Assembly (NCBI GenBank): GCA_030407315.1
Contig: JALQPE010001730.1
Span: 62,001 to 126,000 of the forward strand
DNA length: 64,000 bases
Reading direction: 5' to 3'
Source: Asparagopsis taxiformis
Lineage: Eukaryota; Rhodophyta; Florideophyceae; Bonnemaisoniales; Bonnemaisoniaceae
Part shown: positions 10,986 to 21,316 of the stretch, piece after piece
How positions within the stretch are numbered: the stretch's first letter is position 1
How the letters are laid out: every line of letters starts with the position of its first letter
Made by a program: the position numbers and the translations under genes
The notes under the pieces: generated by a model
Told to the model about the DNA's origin: nothing
The model's input: only the letters and a program-made list of their open reading frames with translations
Databases searched by the model: none

Positions 10986-11306
10986 TGGCGTAATGACACT
11001 GTCGCCTCAAGATGCGGTAAGGAAGCAGGCTATGAAAGAACTGGTGTTTCTCCGGAATGATTCAGTATAGATTGCGAATGTGAGATGATCACCAATGCTG
11101 TTTTCTATTGGATGGCGCTTGACGATTGTAGGAATGCGAATAGTCTGTTCGGTATGGCAGCTGAGTATGAGCAAAGTGCGTTTATCGCTGAGCAGCTCAA
11201 TGGACATGCTGCCATGATGGGCTTCTTCATCGGTGTTGTGACTGGGGCAGTGACCAGCAAGGGGATTATTGAGCAGTTGAAGATCATCTTTTCACCGCTG
11301 TTGTAA
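10986..11306 (+). pseudogene. Relic of a second NB-ARC gene C-terminus
   Basis: Translated fragments AMKELVFL and NAVFYWMALDDC...NSLFGM match the C-terminal part of the NB-ARC remnant at ~9,450-9,620 (TMKELMCFL, IPLFYWLKLDEC...HSLFSM). Stops and a frame change separate the fragments, so this is a decayed paralog of which only the tail is recognisable. Confidence 0.5.
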
Positions 11307-12160
11307 GTGTAATGACTAGTGCAGATGTTGTAGATTAGGTTTGTAATGTACATGTGCTGCAGTGATCTAGATTGCACATGTTAACATGACTAGCAATTGC
11401 TAGTCTAGTGCGGAATAAATATCGTACCCATGGACTGTCAGGTATCATGTGATGAGAGTATTGGAACGTTGTACTAACTTCGTGTGTTCTCGAATCGCGG
11501 ATGTACATGGTGGAATAGAGTGGATTTTATGTCAATCAGGCTGTCGCCTGAAGACGAGAGATAAAGCTGCTGTACCTATGGTGGATGCAAAGTTGGCATC
11601 TGGATATGCAGAGGATGAGAGGATGATATGTTGTTGACACTGATATCAACTGCACGGATGGTTACTGTGTAGCTAAATTTCTTCATTGGCGAACTTGTGC
11701 CAAGCTGCCATAATCATCCATTGGCGGACGCAAGGCACCAGCTAGATTCCATACTTGGTTCTCAACTGCCATACCGCGCAGCGAAAGCAGTATACTCTAG
11801 CGCAGCTGCCTTTGAACGCACATGAATTCCCTTTCGATATCTACGGCTATTGACCTCCATCACCCGTTCCACACACCTGGCAATCATGCAATACGACTTC
11901 GTCATTCCAGACCCCATGTATACCACCATATGCCCAGACGTAGCATAGCTCCCAGACAGACCACAAAGTACCTTTGCGACAACATGTGCCTGATACACTA
12001 GCTCAGGTTTCGCCATGTCTGAGAGTGCCCGAGTATCGACAAATACATTGCTCTGCGGGGAAGGAGCTGCAGTAGTTGCAGGACTTACTTCGGGTGACGG
12101 TAACAGACTATGAGCTGGTGCGGGAGGACGGGATTTCAGGACAAGCTGTCGGAACTGTAA
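11307..12160. other. No gene seen
   Basis: Mixed-composition DNA with only short unsupported frames. I found no repeats shared with the rest of the window until the foldback fragments begin near 12,160. Confidence 0.4.
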
Positions 12161-12318
12161 TTACTCTGTTTTCTTACAGTAAAGTCATCGTTAAGGCGGG
12201 TTTTCTTCTTCAGGACAAGCTGTCAGAACTGTAATTACTCTGTTTTCTTACAGCAAAGTCATCGTTAAGGCGGATTTGCTTCTTCAGGACAAGCTGTCGG
12301 AACTGCTATTCTGTTTTC
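12140..12318 (+). repeat. Short tandem duplication of a foldback fragment
   Basis: A ~68 bp unit is repeated about two and a half times. It contains GGACAAGCTGTC, then GTAATTACTCTGTTTTCTTAC and AAGTCATCGTTAAGGCG. It includes half of the 38 bp foldback palindrome, so it derives from an FB repeat. Confidence 0.6.
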
Positions 12319-12463
12319 TTACAGCAGAGGCAGTTTACCCAGGTTACTTACAGCAAAGTCATCTTAACGATGACTTTGCTGTAAGAAAAGAAAACATTAC
12401 AGCAAAGTCATCGTAACGATGACTTTGCTGTAAGAAACCATGGTAAACCAACTTCTCTGTAAG
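12319..12463. mobile_element. Foldback repeat FB3 (short)
   Basis: Two TTACAGCAAAGTCATCG palindromes lie between outer arms ending GCAGAGGCAGTTTACC and GGTAAACCAACTTCTCTG. The TTTACCCGGTAAA interior of the longer copies is absent. Confidence 0.65.
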
Positions 12464-12509
12464 CATATGAGAGGGACTGATGTTTCTCACTCGGGAAGAA
12501 GAAGGAGAC

Positions 12510-13310
12510 GATTTCGGACCCCGCGAAAAGGCTGCAAAGTGGTCTGAAAGGGTTGGGGTGGTTCTAGGGAGCACTAAAACTTGTTTTAATTGCACTCAAA
12601 GCTTCTCGCTTGCGTGGAGGGGCTAGTAGAATTCATCGATTTTTGGTCATCAGATTCTCACAACTGGAGATGTGATGGTCAAAATTGAACTTTGTCCGAA
12701 TGATGTGCAAGTGGTTTGTAAGGGTTGGAGTGGCTCTAGGGAGTATGGATAAGTGTTCTATGAGTTCGTAAAGCTGCTGGCTTGCGCATTAGGGCTGACA
12801 GAATGCAACGATTTTTAGTCACCAGATTCCCACAACTGGAGATGTGATGGCCAAAATTGAACTTTGGCAGAACGAAGTGCAAGTGGTCTGGGAGGGTTGG
12901 AGTGGGTCTGGGGAGTACTGTAACCGGTTTTATTCGCCCTGAAAGCTGGTGGCTTGCGAGGTAGAGCTTCTGGAGTTCACTAATTTTTGCTAGCCAGATT
13001 CTCACAACTGGAGATGTGATGGCCAAAATTGAACTTTTGTCGGAACGAAGTGCAAGTGATCCGTTAGGGCTGGAGTGGCTCTAGGGAGTACGGAAAAGTG
13101 TTTTATGCGTCCGTAAAGCTGCTGACTTGCGTTGTAGTGATTCCAGAATGCATCGGTTTTTGGTCACCAGACTCCCACAACTGGAGATGTGATGGCCAAA
13201 ATTGAACTTTGTAAGAACGAAGTGCAAATGTTCTGGATGCCTTCAAGTGGCTTGGAAGCGTACTCTGGACAAGTTTTCGGACCTTGAAGAGGCTCAACTG
13301 CACAATGCTG
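12510..13310 (+). repeat. ~170 bp satellite, about 4.5 copies
   Basis: CACAACTGGAGATGTGATGG recurs at 12,659, 12,831, 13,013 and 13,176, giving periods of 172, 182 and 163 bp. It is followed each time by CCAAAATTGAACTTTG-like text and a GGAGTGGCTCTAGGGAGTA segment. The copies differ by small indels and substitutions. No coding frame is maintained. Confidence 0.8.
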
Positions 13311-13903
13311 ATATTGAAATGAAACATCCATATAGTCCATTTTTAACTAGAACTGCTGGAATGGATTGCGTAGTCTATAGAGGAGCAATGTAGTTATATA
13401 ATAGAGCCAGAAGCATGCCTAAACAACCTATCTCTCATGTCTCTAGTTCTCCTTCATCATTCCAGTCTCCCTTCCTGTGACGCACTGCGCCTCTGGTGTC
13501 ACTTCACACGCCCCTCCTGTGCATTAAATGCCTGTCTACCACTTCCATATTCTACTCATACCACCACCTTCATTTTACCCCATGCCTACCATCCTATCCT
13601 TTACCTTCTGTCCTTCAATCCTAGGCTAACCTACTTCATAACCATCGATGTAAAGTGAATATCTAGATTCCTAGCTACTTGAGAGTATAGTTTATTATAA
13701 CCGGAAACGGACGGTTTTGTATAGTCAATGTGCTACACAGCACCAGGAGTAGATTTTGCGCATCGATAATCTATGCTTGATATTGGAGGGACCAGCTTCT
13801 TGTAGCCTCGGAAAATGTGCAGGTAGTACCTTTCCAGAGGTCCTGGAGGTGTTCACACCAACTCTAGTCCATTTTAACGAGTTTGAGTTTCGACCGCCAG
13901 CTT

Positions 13904-13952
13904 GCATTTTCTCACGACAGAGATTCTGAGAATCTCTGTCGTGAGAAAATGC
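13904..13952. repeat. Near-perfect palindrome, ~49 bp
   Basis: Arms of the form GCATTTTCTCACGACAGAG and its complement meet without a real spacer. At the equivalent place in neighbouring units the sequence is not palindromic. Confidence 0.75.
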
Positions 13953-14157
13953 ATTTTCCCACCACCATGGTGGTTGTAATTTTGCGTGCTCCTCTCGCAA
14001 TACTGAATATTTTAGGCAGTTTAGGCCGGGTGAACAAGACACAGATTGCTCTTCAAAGCCGCCCGAAGCCGTCGAAACCATCCTTCCACAATGTTCCCGA
14101 CTTCACAATTCCTATCTCACCCTTCCCAAGGTGAGAGAGGGACCAAGGTACCAGCCG

Positions 14158-14456
14158 CTTACAGCTGAGGCAGTTTACCTGGGATGCTTACAGCAAAGTC
14201 ATCGTTACGATGACTTTACTGTAAGAAAAGAAAACATTACAGTGGGCGAAGGATTTTACCGGGTGAAAAAATCACCAAGAATTTTTTACCGGGTAAAAAA
14301 TCGTGGCTACTGTAAGAAAAGGAAACATTACAGTGGGCGAAGAATTTTTACCGGGTAAAAAATCGTGCCTGCTGTAATGTTTTCTTTTCTTACAGCAAAG
14401 TCATCGCAACGATGACTTTGCTGTCAGCACCCGTGGTAAACGGCCTCAGCTGTAAG
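14158..14456. mobile_element. Foldback repeat FB4
   Basis: Outer arms CTTACAGCTGAGGCAGTTTAC and the complementary GTAAACGGCCTCAGCTGTAAG. The interior holds two 38 bp palindromes flanking several TTTTACCGGGTAAAA motifs. Sequence after the right arm (CGGTCTTGCTTCACCC) is the same text found beside two CACTA-type ends elsewhere. Confidence 0.75.
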
Positions 14457-15146
14457 CGGTCTTGCTTCACCCTCTCTCTCATGTATCTTATCCTGCTTTA
14501 TCCCAGCCTATCCCAACCTCCCTTCCTGTGTCGACTCCGGCGTCACTCCAGCCGACCCTTCGGTGAGTGGAATCCTTGTCTACCACCGCCATAGTCTACT
14601 CATACTATCCCCTTCATGTTGCTGCGTAGCTACCCTCCCATCCTTCCTGATAGTCCTACAATCCTAGGCTTGCCTGCTTACCAACTATATTAGTATAGAA
14701 GACAGCTAGATTCCTAGTAGCACAAATCTATAGTGTGCTAAAAAGGGCAATTTGGTGTGGCCACTGTGCCACATGGCACCAGGAATAGAATCTGGCCACG
14801 GATACTCTATGCTTGCTCTCAGAGAGGACAGCTTCGCCCATGCTCTGAAAACGTGCTGTCAGTACCTTTCCAGACGTCGTGGAGGTGCTCACACCAGCTC
14901 TAGTTCATTTTAGGGAGGTTGAGTTTCGACAGTCAGAATTTCACTGTTGACAAAATTGTGTTTCAAGTTTTGTGCACTCCTGCCGCTGTACCAGGCAGGG
15001 TACCCAGCACAGATTAGGTGAGCACGACGCAGAGTGCTCCCCAACGCCGCCAATAGCCGTTCAAACCATCCCTTTGCCATGTTTTCCGGCTTCACAATTC
15101 CTTGCTCACCCTTCCCAAGGTGAGGTAGGGACCAGGCTCCCAGCCG

Positions 15147-15357
15147 CTTACAGCTGAGGCAGTTTACCAGGGATGCTTACAGCAAAGTCATCGTTACGAT
15201 GACTTTGCTGTAAGAAAACGTTTTCATTACAGTGGCCGAAGAACTTTTTACCGGGTAAAGAAACCATGGCTACTGTAATGATTTGTTTCCTTACAGCAAA
15301 GTCATCGTAACGATGAATTTGCTGTAAGCATCCCTAGTAAACTGCTCCATCTGTGAG
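15147..15357. mobile_element. Foldback repeat FB5
   Basis: Same architecture as FB4 but shorter, with two palindromes and one TTTACCGGGTAAA motif between the outer arms. Confidence 0.75.
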
Positions 15358-15699
15358 CCGTTGGTCTCAACCCTCGCTCTCATGTCTGTTGTCCTCCATC
15401 ATCTCCACCTCCCTTCGCCCTGCGCACCGCGTCTCTAGTGTCACTCTGCCCGCCCCTTTGGTGCATGAAATACTTCTCTACCACTGCCATAGTCTTCACA
15501 TACTACTGCCTCTATACTTCTGCATGCCTACCCTTCCTTCTTCCTCTCCCGTGCTAGGCCCAGAGCATATCCTACTTCCTGAAAATCATTGTACAGTGAG
15601 GAAGTAGAATACTAAGCAGATCGCTAGAGTACACTGCAAATGTAAGTAGCTATGGTTGGTGTGGTACCCAGCACCCTACCTCCTTCATGAGTAAGCTTT

Positions 15700-15737
15700 G
15701 GTCGCAGAATTCTGCGACCATAGCGGTTAACCGCTAT
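15700..15737. repeat. Two adjacent perfect palindromes
   Basis: GGTCGCAGAATTCTGCGACC at 15,700-15,719 is followed directly by ATAGCGGTTAACCGCTAT at 15,720-15,737. The corresponding non-palindromic sequence is visible in the units near 13,750 and 14,790. Confidence 0.8.
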
Positions 15738-16074
15738 GCTCGATTTCGGTGAGGAAAGCCCCCCGCATGCTCAGGAAAACTTCTGATAGTACCTTTCCAG
15801 CGGTCTGGGATGTACTCCAGACCTTTTCTAGCTCTTTTCAGCGAGGTCGGATATCGGCCGTCCGAGTCTCTGCCGTGAGAAAATGGTGGCACAAATTTTG
15901 TGCACTCTTGCTGCGATATCATGTATTGCAGCCAGCTCAGACCCGGTTGAGCGTAACGCAGAGTGCTCCCCAGAGCCGTCAACACCCGTCCAAACCAACC
16001 GCTCGCGATGTTCCCGACCTCACACTTCCCTTCCTATCCTTCCCAAGGTGGGAGAGTGACTAAACTCCCAACCG

Positions 16075-16440
16075 CTTACAGCAGAAGCAGTCTAGAATAG
16101 ATGCTTACAGCAAAGTCATCGTTACGATGACTTTGCTGTAAGGAAAGGTCTCCATTACAGTGGCCGAAGAATATTTTACCGGGTAAAAATTATGGCTGCT
16201 GTAATGATTTGTTTCCTTACAGCAAAGTCATCGTAACGATGGCTTTTCTGTAAGGAACCGTTGCCATTACATTGGCGGCAGAATTTTTACCGGGTAAAAA
16301 ATTACCAAGAATTTTTATACGGGGTAAGAAAATCGTGACTGTTGTAATGATCTGTTGCCTCACAGCAAAGTCATAGCTACGATCGCTACCATGACTTTTC
16401 TGTCAGCGCTCCGTCGAAACTGCCACTGCTGTAATTACAG
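16075..16440. mobile_element. Foldback repeat FB6
   Basis: Outer arms CTTACAGCAGAAGCAG and ...AACTGCCACTGCTGTAATTAC. It is more degenerate than its neighbours, with a disrupted last palindrome. Directly followed by a separate 36 bp palindrome at 16,439-16,474 (AGAGAATGAGGAAGGCTT and its complement). Confidence 0.7.
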
Positions 16441-16606
16441 AGAATGAGGAAGGCTTAAGCCTTCCTCATTCTCTCAATTGTTGCAGACGAAGACGACTGC
16501 GTCATTACGCTCATCGCCTTCTTGTTCTATTCCAGTACCGCCCGCCATCGTTTCCTCTCTTGCTCATAACGAACTTAGTATTTTATATCTCCTGCGATAC
16601 AATACT

Positions 16607-17880
16607 TCACTCTCCAGCTGGAAGGAATGCATAAAGGCAACTTCTCAAATTGTTTTTCAGCAGATGTGCCGTCTGAAAGGGAGTTTTCTCGCTCATCAGT
16701 GAAAAGTAGTACTTCTTCTCCAGTCGTTCGTTTCCCTGCATTGAATCTCCTATTCTTTTCCCGGGGAGGCTCAGTCTCATTTTTTTATCAGGCATACCGG
16801 GTTCAGAGCATCTTGGGTTATCTTTTTCGCTTCTTATCCAACCTGGACTTGTTTTCATCGCTTCCACCAGAACTCCTGCTTCTTCCCGATTTATCCTCGT
16901 CCACTTCAGCATCTTCATTTCCTTCCTTATCCGGGCTAGTGCTGTTAATTTCTGGCGTCCTGATTCGAAGTTTCAGTATCACAGAGCGGTTCTGCACAAC
17001 TTCAACATGGTCTCCTTTTCCAGCCGGGTCTATGTCCATGCAATCACTATTGTCCAAGTTGATTTCCACGCTTTGCGTATCGCTTCTATGTTTCCTTCCC
17101 TTAGGACGATCTTCTCTGACAATCCTTCCCGGAGAGTTATCCCTAGCACGACGCTCCTGTTCTTTTTGGAGCACAGCAAAACGTTTAGCAGGACGTTTCT
17201 GTTCTCCGACTCTTGCTGCAGCAAGACAGTCTGCTGCTTCTTTTGAGGTTCTGAGAGGTGCCTCTTCTACCGCTTCGGCAACAGCAGGATCAACTCTTCA
17301 GCCACGACAATTGGAGTGATTTCCTGTTCTTGCTCCACAAGAGCAGAAACTTCCTGTTCTACTTCTGCGACAATAGATTCTTACTCTTTTCCTTTTTGCC
17401 CCAATAACAGCTGCTTGTTATATTTCTCTGGGGGTCATACGACTCCGTTCTCTTTCCTCTTCGGCCTTGGTAAGATGAATTGCCTTTGCCCCCGTAGCAT
17501 ATTCCAGTTTGTCATAAAAACTGTTTGTAAACATCCCGTTCTTGGTTCTCATACTTCTTCTGTCTATCACGTCGTCATGAAAGTCAACAAGGACGAATAA
17601 AATGCGCTGTTCAATGCGATGATCAGTATCCCCGACCCCTTTCGAGTTTTCTGCTACCAAATCTGTTCGCACGAATTGCTCCATCGTTGCAGACTTCTTC
17701 AACCACTTGTGAACGACTTCTGACATTCACTTTGCGAGGATCAACTTGCATTTCAGGCGAACTGTACTGGGAAGTAGTGATCATTGTCTCGCTAGCTGAG
17801 GGAGAATTAATCTTCTCCACTACTTCTCTGCCACTACTTTCAACCCTTATAAAACCTTTCCAGGGTTTCATTCGATCAGA
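16607..17880 (-). pseudogene. Decayed gene of unknown family, charged protein
   Basis: Minus-strand frames hand over from one to the next with one or two frameshifts: 17,871-17,623, then 17,726-17,418, 17,174-16,818 and 16,918-16,607. The joint product would be hydrophilic, with Lys/Arg/Glu-rich tracts (KKRKR, EEERERSR) and Ser/Pro stretches, consistent with a nuclear protein. No domain is recognised. The plus-strand frame over the same DNA is Ser/Leu-rich and probably a shadow. Confidence 0.3.
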
Positions 17881-19430
17881 TGAACTGGTTCACCACAATT
17901 ATTTGTCCTATGTTTATTACTTTCTGCTGAATTATTGTTATTGCTATTTTATCCGGGCTGGACCTACTCAAAATGGTTTTGCTTGTATCGCATTCCCTCA
18001 AGACAAACCTGTCAAAGACGTATCCATTTCCGTTTATTACGCAGTGATGCTCTAAAAACTAATACTGAATCTGATTTTCTCATACATGTCGTTCCTACTC
18101 GTATACTATACTATATTCTCGGCCCTATTCACAATGTGAAAACACGATCTCTCGTTTAATCGTACTCGGTGTGATATCTTAAATTAGCATACATTTATTT
18201 ATTAAAATGCAGATTCACTGCTCGCTTGCAACATGAAAATCATAAATTTTTTTCCACACCGCTTTTTCCTAACCGCCACCATCTACGTGGCCCACTTTGA
18301 CTGCCTGCCAAGTGTGCTCGGAGCATACAATGACGTCATCGATATATACCATCCACATCATCACTGTAAGCGCGGACTCCTCGTCCAGGAAAGTGCGCCA
18401 TTTTTCTTACTCTTCACCTCCCCCTTTCCTGTATGCCCCATATGCTAGTGTTTTTCCTATATTTCTGTAGTGATGACGTCATTCTAGACCATAAAAGGCG
18501 GTCGAAGATACGATCATGTGCGCCTCTTCTGCCAGATCATGTGCTTCCAAGCATAATTCGCACTCTAGCCATCGTTTTACTGGGCCTCCCATCCCACCGC
18601 TCTGTTTCAAAATTATCCCTCTATTGTTCTCCTACACTTCTTTTCCGCCCGTAGAGTACTACTTAAACGACAGATTCTGGAAATCCCTGTTTCCATCTCC
18701 ATATCCGTCGGAAAACGAAGCAACAAAAATTACGGTCTGGAAGCGGTATAGATGGTACGTCACCAAATTTCACGCCACTAACCCAGTATTCTATTCGTTT
18801 TCTCAGGTTTCCAGTCGGTGAGTTTTCCACTTCTCCTTTCATTTCTCTTTCTCTCTTACCACTTCTCCAATTATTTTCTGCTCTGCCTGTGAGTACATAT
18901 TTCGATTTGGGATGCAATGGTATTTGTTAAGGTACGTTATTCTCCTGGTAACCAACAGTTTTCCTCTCCAATTCAACGTCACTAACTTGTTTCCTTTCAC
19001 TACATCATTTTTTGCTTCTTCTCTTCATTTCCTAGCTTATTCATGCTGCTCAATCAGTTGATAGATTTGTAGACTTTTCTAGTAGTTTTAGTTTTACTCG
19101 TCAGAATAGTGTTAGTTGTAGTAGAAGTAGTTTTAACATAGGGATAGTTTACTCTCAATGTAGCCTGCGCAAATAAACAAACCCAGAGTGAAGCTTCCCA
19201 TATTGCACCCTCTTAGATTTCTACCTATCCTACCGCTTGTACCTCTCTCTAGCTCATAGTCACTACGAAACAAAAGATCCTAGCCGTACAATTGTGTCCA
19301 TTCCCACGTAGATACCGTCCATGCCCCATCCTCATAGCACTAGAACTGCCTCCTTCTACCCCAAAAAGATGCCCACGACAGCATGACGCTCCATCTCATC
19401 CACCACTCCCAGACACCGAATTTTACTATA
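17881..19430. other. No gene seen; two TGACGTCA sites near TATA-like motifs
   Basis: A/T-leaning sequence without a convincing coding frame. Two CRE-like TGACGTCA octamers occur at about 18,332 and 18,475. One is followed by GATATATAC and the other by CATAAAAGG. They could mark promoters of an unseen transcript, but there is no supporting gene. Confidence 0.3.
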
Positions 19431-20043
19431 TCAGGACACTACTTTTACTGTCTCCAGATGCTGCCCAGGGCAGCACAAAGTACTGTCTCCAAGTGCTGCC
19501 CAGGGCAGTGAAAATCAATGTCTCCAGGTACTGCCCAGGACAGTGAAAATCACTGTCTCCAGGTACTGCCCAGGACAGTGAAAATCACTGTCTCCAGGTA
19601 CTGCCCCGGACAGTGAAAATTACTGTCTCCAGGTGCTGCCTGCAGCAGGGCCGCGCACTGTCCGCTCATCCTATCTGAGACAGTGCACCATGTTGGTTTC
19701 ATCTGTTGTCCCAGGCAGCGTATTTCACTATCCGGCCATGTTGCCTTGGCCAATACAAAACACTATCCGCCAACACTGCCCAGTACAGCAAATTACATCA
19801 TATCCAACTATTGAATAAATCATTAATTTTTACTGTCTCCATTCACTGCCTCAGACAGTACTGTGAGACAGTGTTTTTTACTGTCTGCAGACAGTGTTCC
19901 GTACTGTCTGCCAGACAGTGCAAATCACTGTCTCCAAGTGTGGCATTAATTTTCATTTGCCGCATAGTGATTTTTACTGTCTCAGACAGTAAAAATCACT
20001 GTCTCGCAGTACTGTCTGAGGCCCCCTTTTCAACACCGTAGTG
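19430..20043 (-). repeat. CACTA-type terminal region, second family member (right end)
   Basis: Ends with CAACACCGTAGTG at 20,043, the same terminal 13 bases as the right end at 29,363. The interior carries many CAGTGAAAATCACTGTCTCC-like subterminal repeats with period ~40 bp, in a different arrangement from the 5.47/29.36 kb pair. The flanking GTAAGCAGTCTGGCTTC is foldback-terminus sequence. A matching left end is not obvious; 5472 is a candidate because a GT dinucleotide flanks both. Confidence 0.65.
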
Positions 20044-20580
20044 GTAAGCAGTCTGGCTTCACCCTCTCCCCCATTTCTCTACTCCGCCTTCAGCATCCCA
20101 GCCTCTCTGGTGACGACTGACGCCTTTCGTTTCCCCCCTCACGCCCCCTCTCGCAATGAAATACTCGTCTATTACCACGATAGGCTACTCGTACTGCCGC
20201 CTTAATTTTCCTCTACACACACCCTCCCATCCGTCTCTTCCGTACTACGATCTTAGGCTATCCTACCTTACGATTATAGTTGTATAGTGAGTAGCTAGAG
20301 TCCTACTTATTGACGACTATAGTGCACCGGAACCGGCGCCGGTTCCCGCCCGGGCGGGTTGAATATATATTTTATGCCGTGAGGCACAGGTACCATATGG
20401 TCGCTGTGGCTCACGGCACAAGGAGTAGATTTTGCGACCAACAGCCGTCCAAACCATCCTCCCGTGATGTTCCCTACTTCACACTTCGCTTCTCATGTGA
20501 GACAGCAGGGAGTTTCGTCCTTCTCCCATCTTGGTAAAGGTACCTTTACCAAGAAGGGAGAAGGACGAAACTCCCTGCTG
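20044..20580 (+). repeat. Dispersed ~1 kb unit, partial, with several palindromes
   Basis: Matches the tandem units at 13.4-16.4 kb. Perfect palindromes occupy 20,329-20,346 (GGAACCGGCGCCGGTTCC), about 20,346-20,358 (around CGCCCGGGCG) and 20,503-20,579 (arms AGCAGGGAGTTTCGTCC, centred on GGTAAAGGTACCTTTACC). Confidence 0.7.
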
Positions 20581-21040
20581 CTTACAGCTGAAGCCGTTTA
20601 CCAGGGTTCCTTACAGCAAAGTCATCGTTACGATGACTTTGCTGTAAGAAAACAAATCATTACAGCAGCCACGATTTCTTTACCGGGTAAAAAAATTGTG
20701 GCCGCTGTAATGAAACGTTTTCTTACAGCAAAGTCATCGTAACGATGACTTTGCTGTAAGGAACCGTTTCCTTGCAGTGGCCGAAGAATTTTTTACCGGG
20801 TAAAAAATCAGCAAGAAATTTTACCGGGTAAAAAATTGTGGCCGCTGTAATGTTTTGCTTTCTTACAGCAAAGTCATCGTTACGATGACTTTGCTGTAAG
20901 AAAACGTTTCATTACAGCGGCCACAATTTTTTTACCCGGTAAAGAAATCATGGCTGCTGTAATGATTTGTTTTCTTACAGCAAAGTCATCGTAACGATGA
21001 CTTTGCTGTCAGCATCCCCGGTAAACGGCCCGCACTGTAA
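20581..21040. mobile_element. Foldback repeat FB7 (longest copy)
   Basis: Four ~38 bp palindromes built on TTACAGCAAAGTCATCG alternate with TTTACCGGGTAAA motifs and CATTACAGCGGCC spacers. Its right half is nearly identical to FB2 at 5.2-5.45 kb, indicating recent spread. Confidence 0.8.
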
Positions 21041-21316
21041 TGGGGTGACTGCTTCTCCTACATCGCTCTGTTACTGGTGTTCTACATGCTGCGTTGCTAC
21101 ACAATTTCGCACTCACATCTTTCTAGTTTCTCTCCCTTTCGTATCCATAGGTATAGCAGTGGAAAAGTGGATAGTTTGCACTCCAGGCCGCAGATGCCTT
21201 CCTGCAGTCATGTCACGATTGTTGTAGTGTAGTCTATAATATCTAGCGCTCTTGGAAGATGATGCACAGTCTATTGTCTCTGTCAATGCGTGTTTACTCA
21301 AATCTATCAAAGTAGC

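Larger units (their letters stand above)
13400..16450 (+). repeat. Tandem array of ~1 kb units, each with a foldback repeat
   Basis: Three units repeat in order: a C/T-rich block with CATAGTCTACTCATAC-like text, a segment with TACCTTTCCAG, a stretch with CAGAGTGCTCCCC, a CCTTCCCAAGGTGAG leader, then a foldback repeat. The foldbacks begin at 14,158, 15,147 and 16,075, so the period is about 0.93-0.99 kb. Further single copies lie at 1-474 (inverted) and 20,044-20,580. No gene is carried. Confidence 0.75.

Noticed and set aside
16627..17319. 230-codon plus-strand frame
   Set aside because: Ser/Leu/Phe-rich shadow of the more gene-like charged minus-strand frames over the same DNA.
18320..18500. 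Promoter call for the two TGACGTCA plus TATA-like clusters
   Set aside because: No downstream gene could be supported, so the motifs are noted but not annotated as promoters.
475..21040. CRISPR array interpretation of the regularly repeated palindromes
   Set aside because: Repeats are nested inverted structures with related spacers, spread over separate loci in a eukaryotic context; no cas genes.
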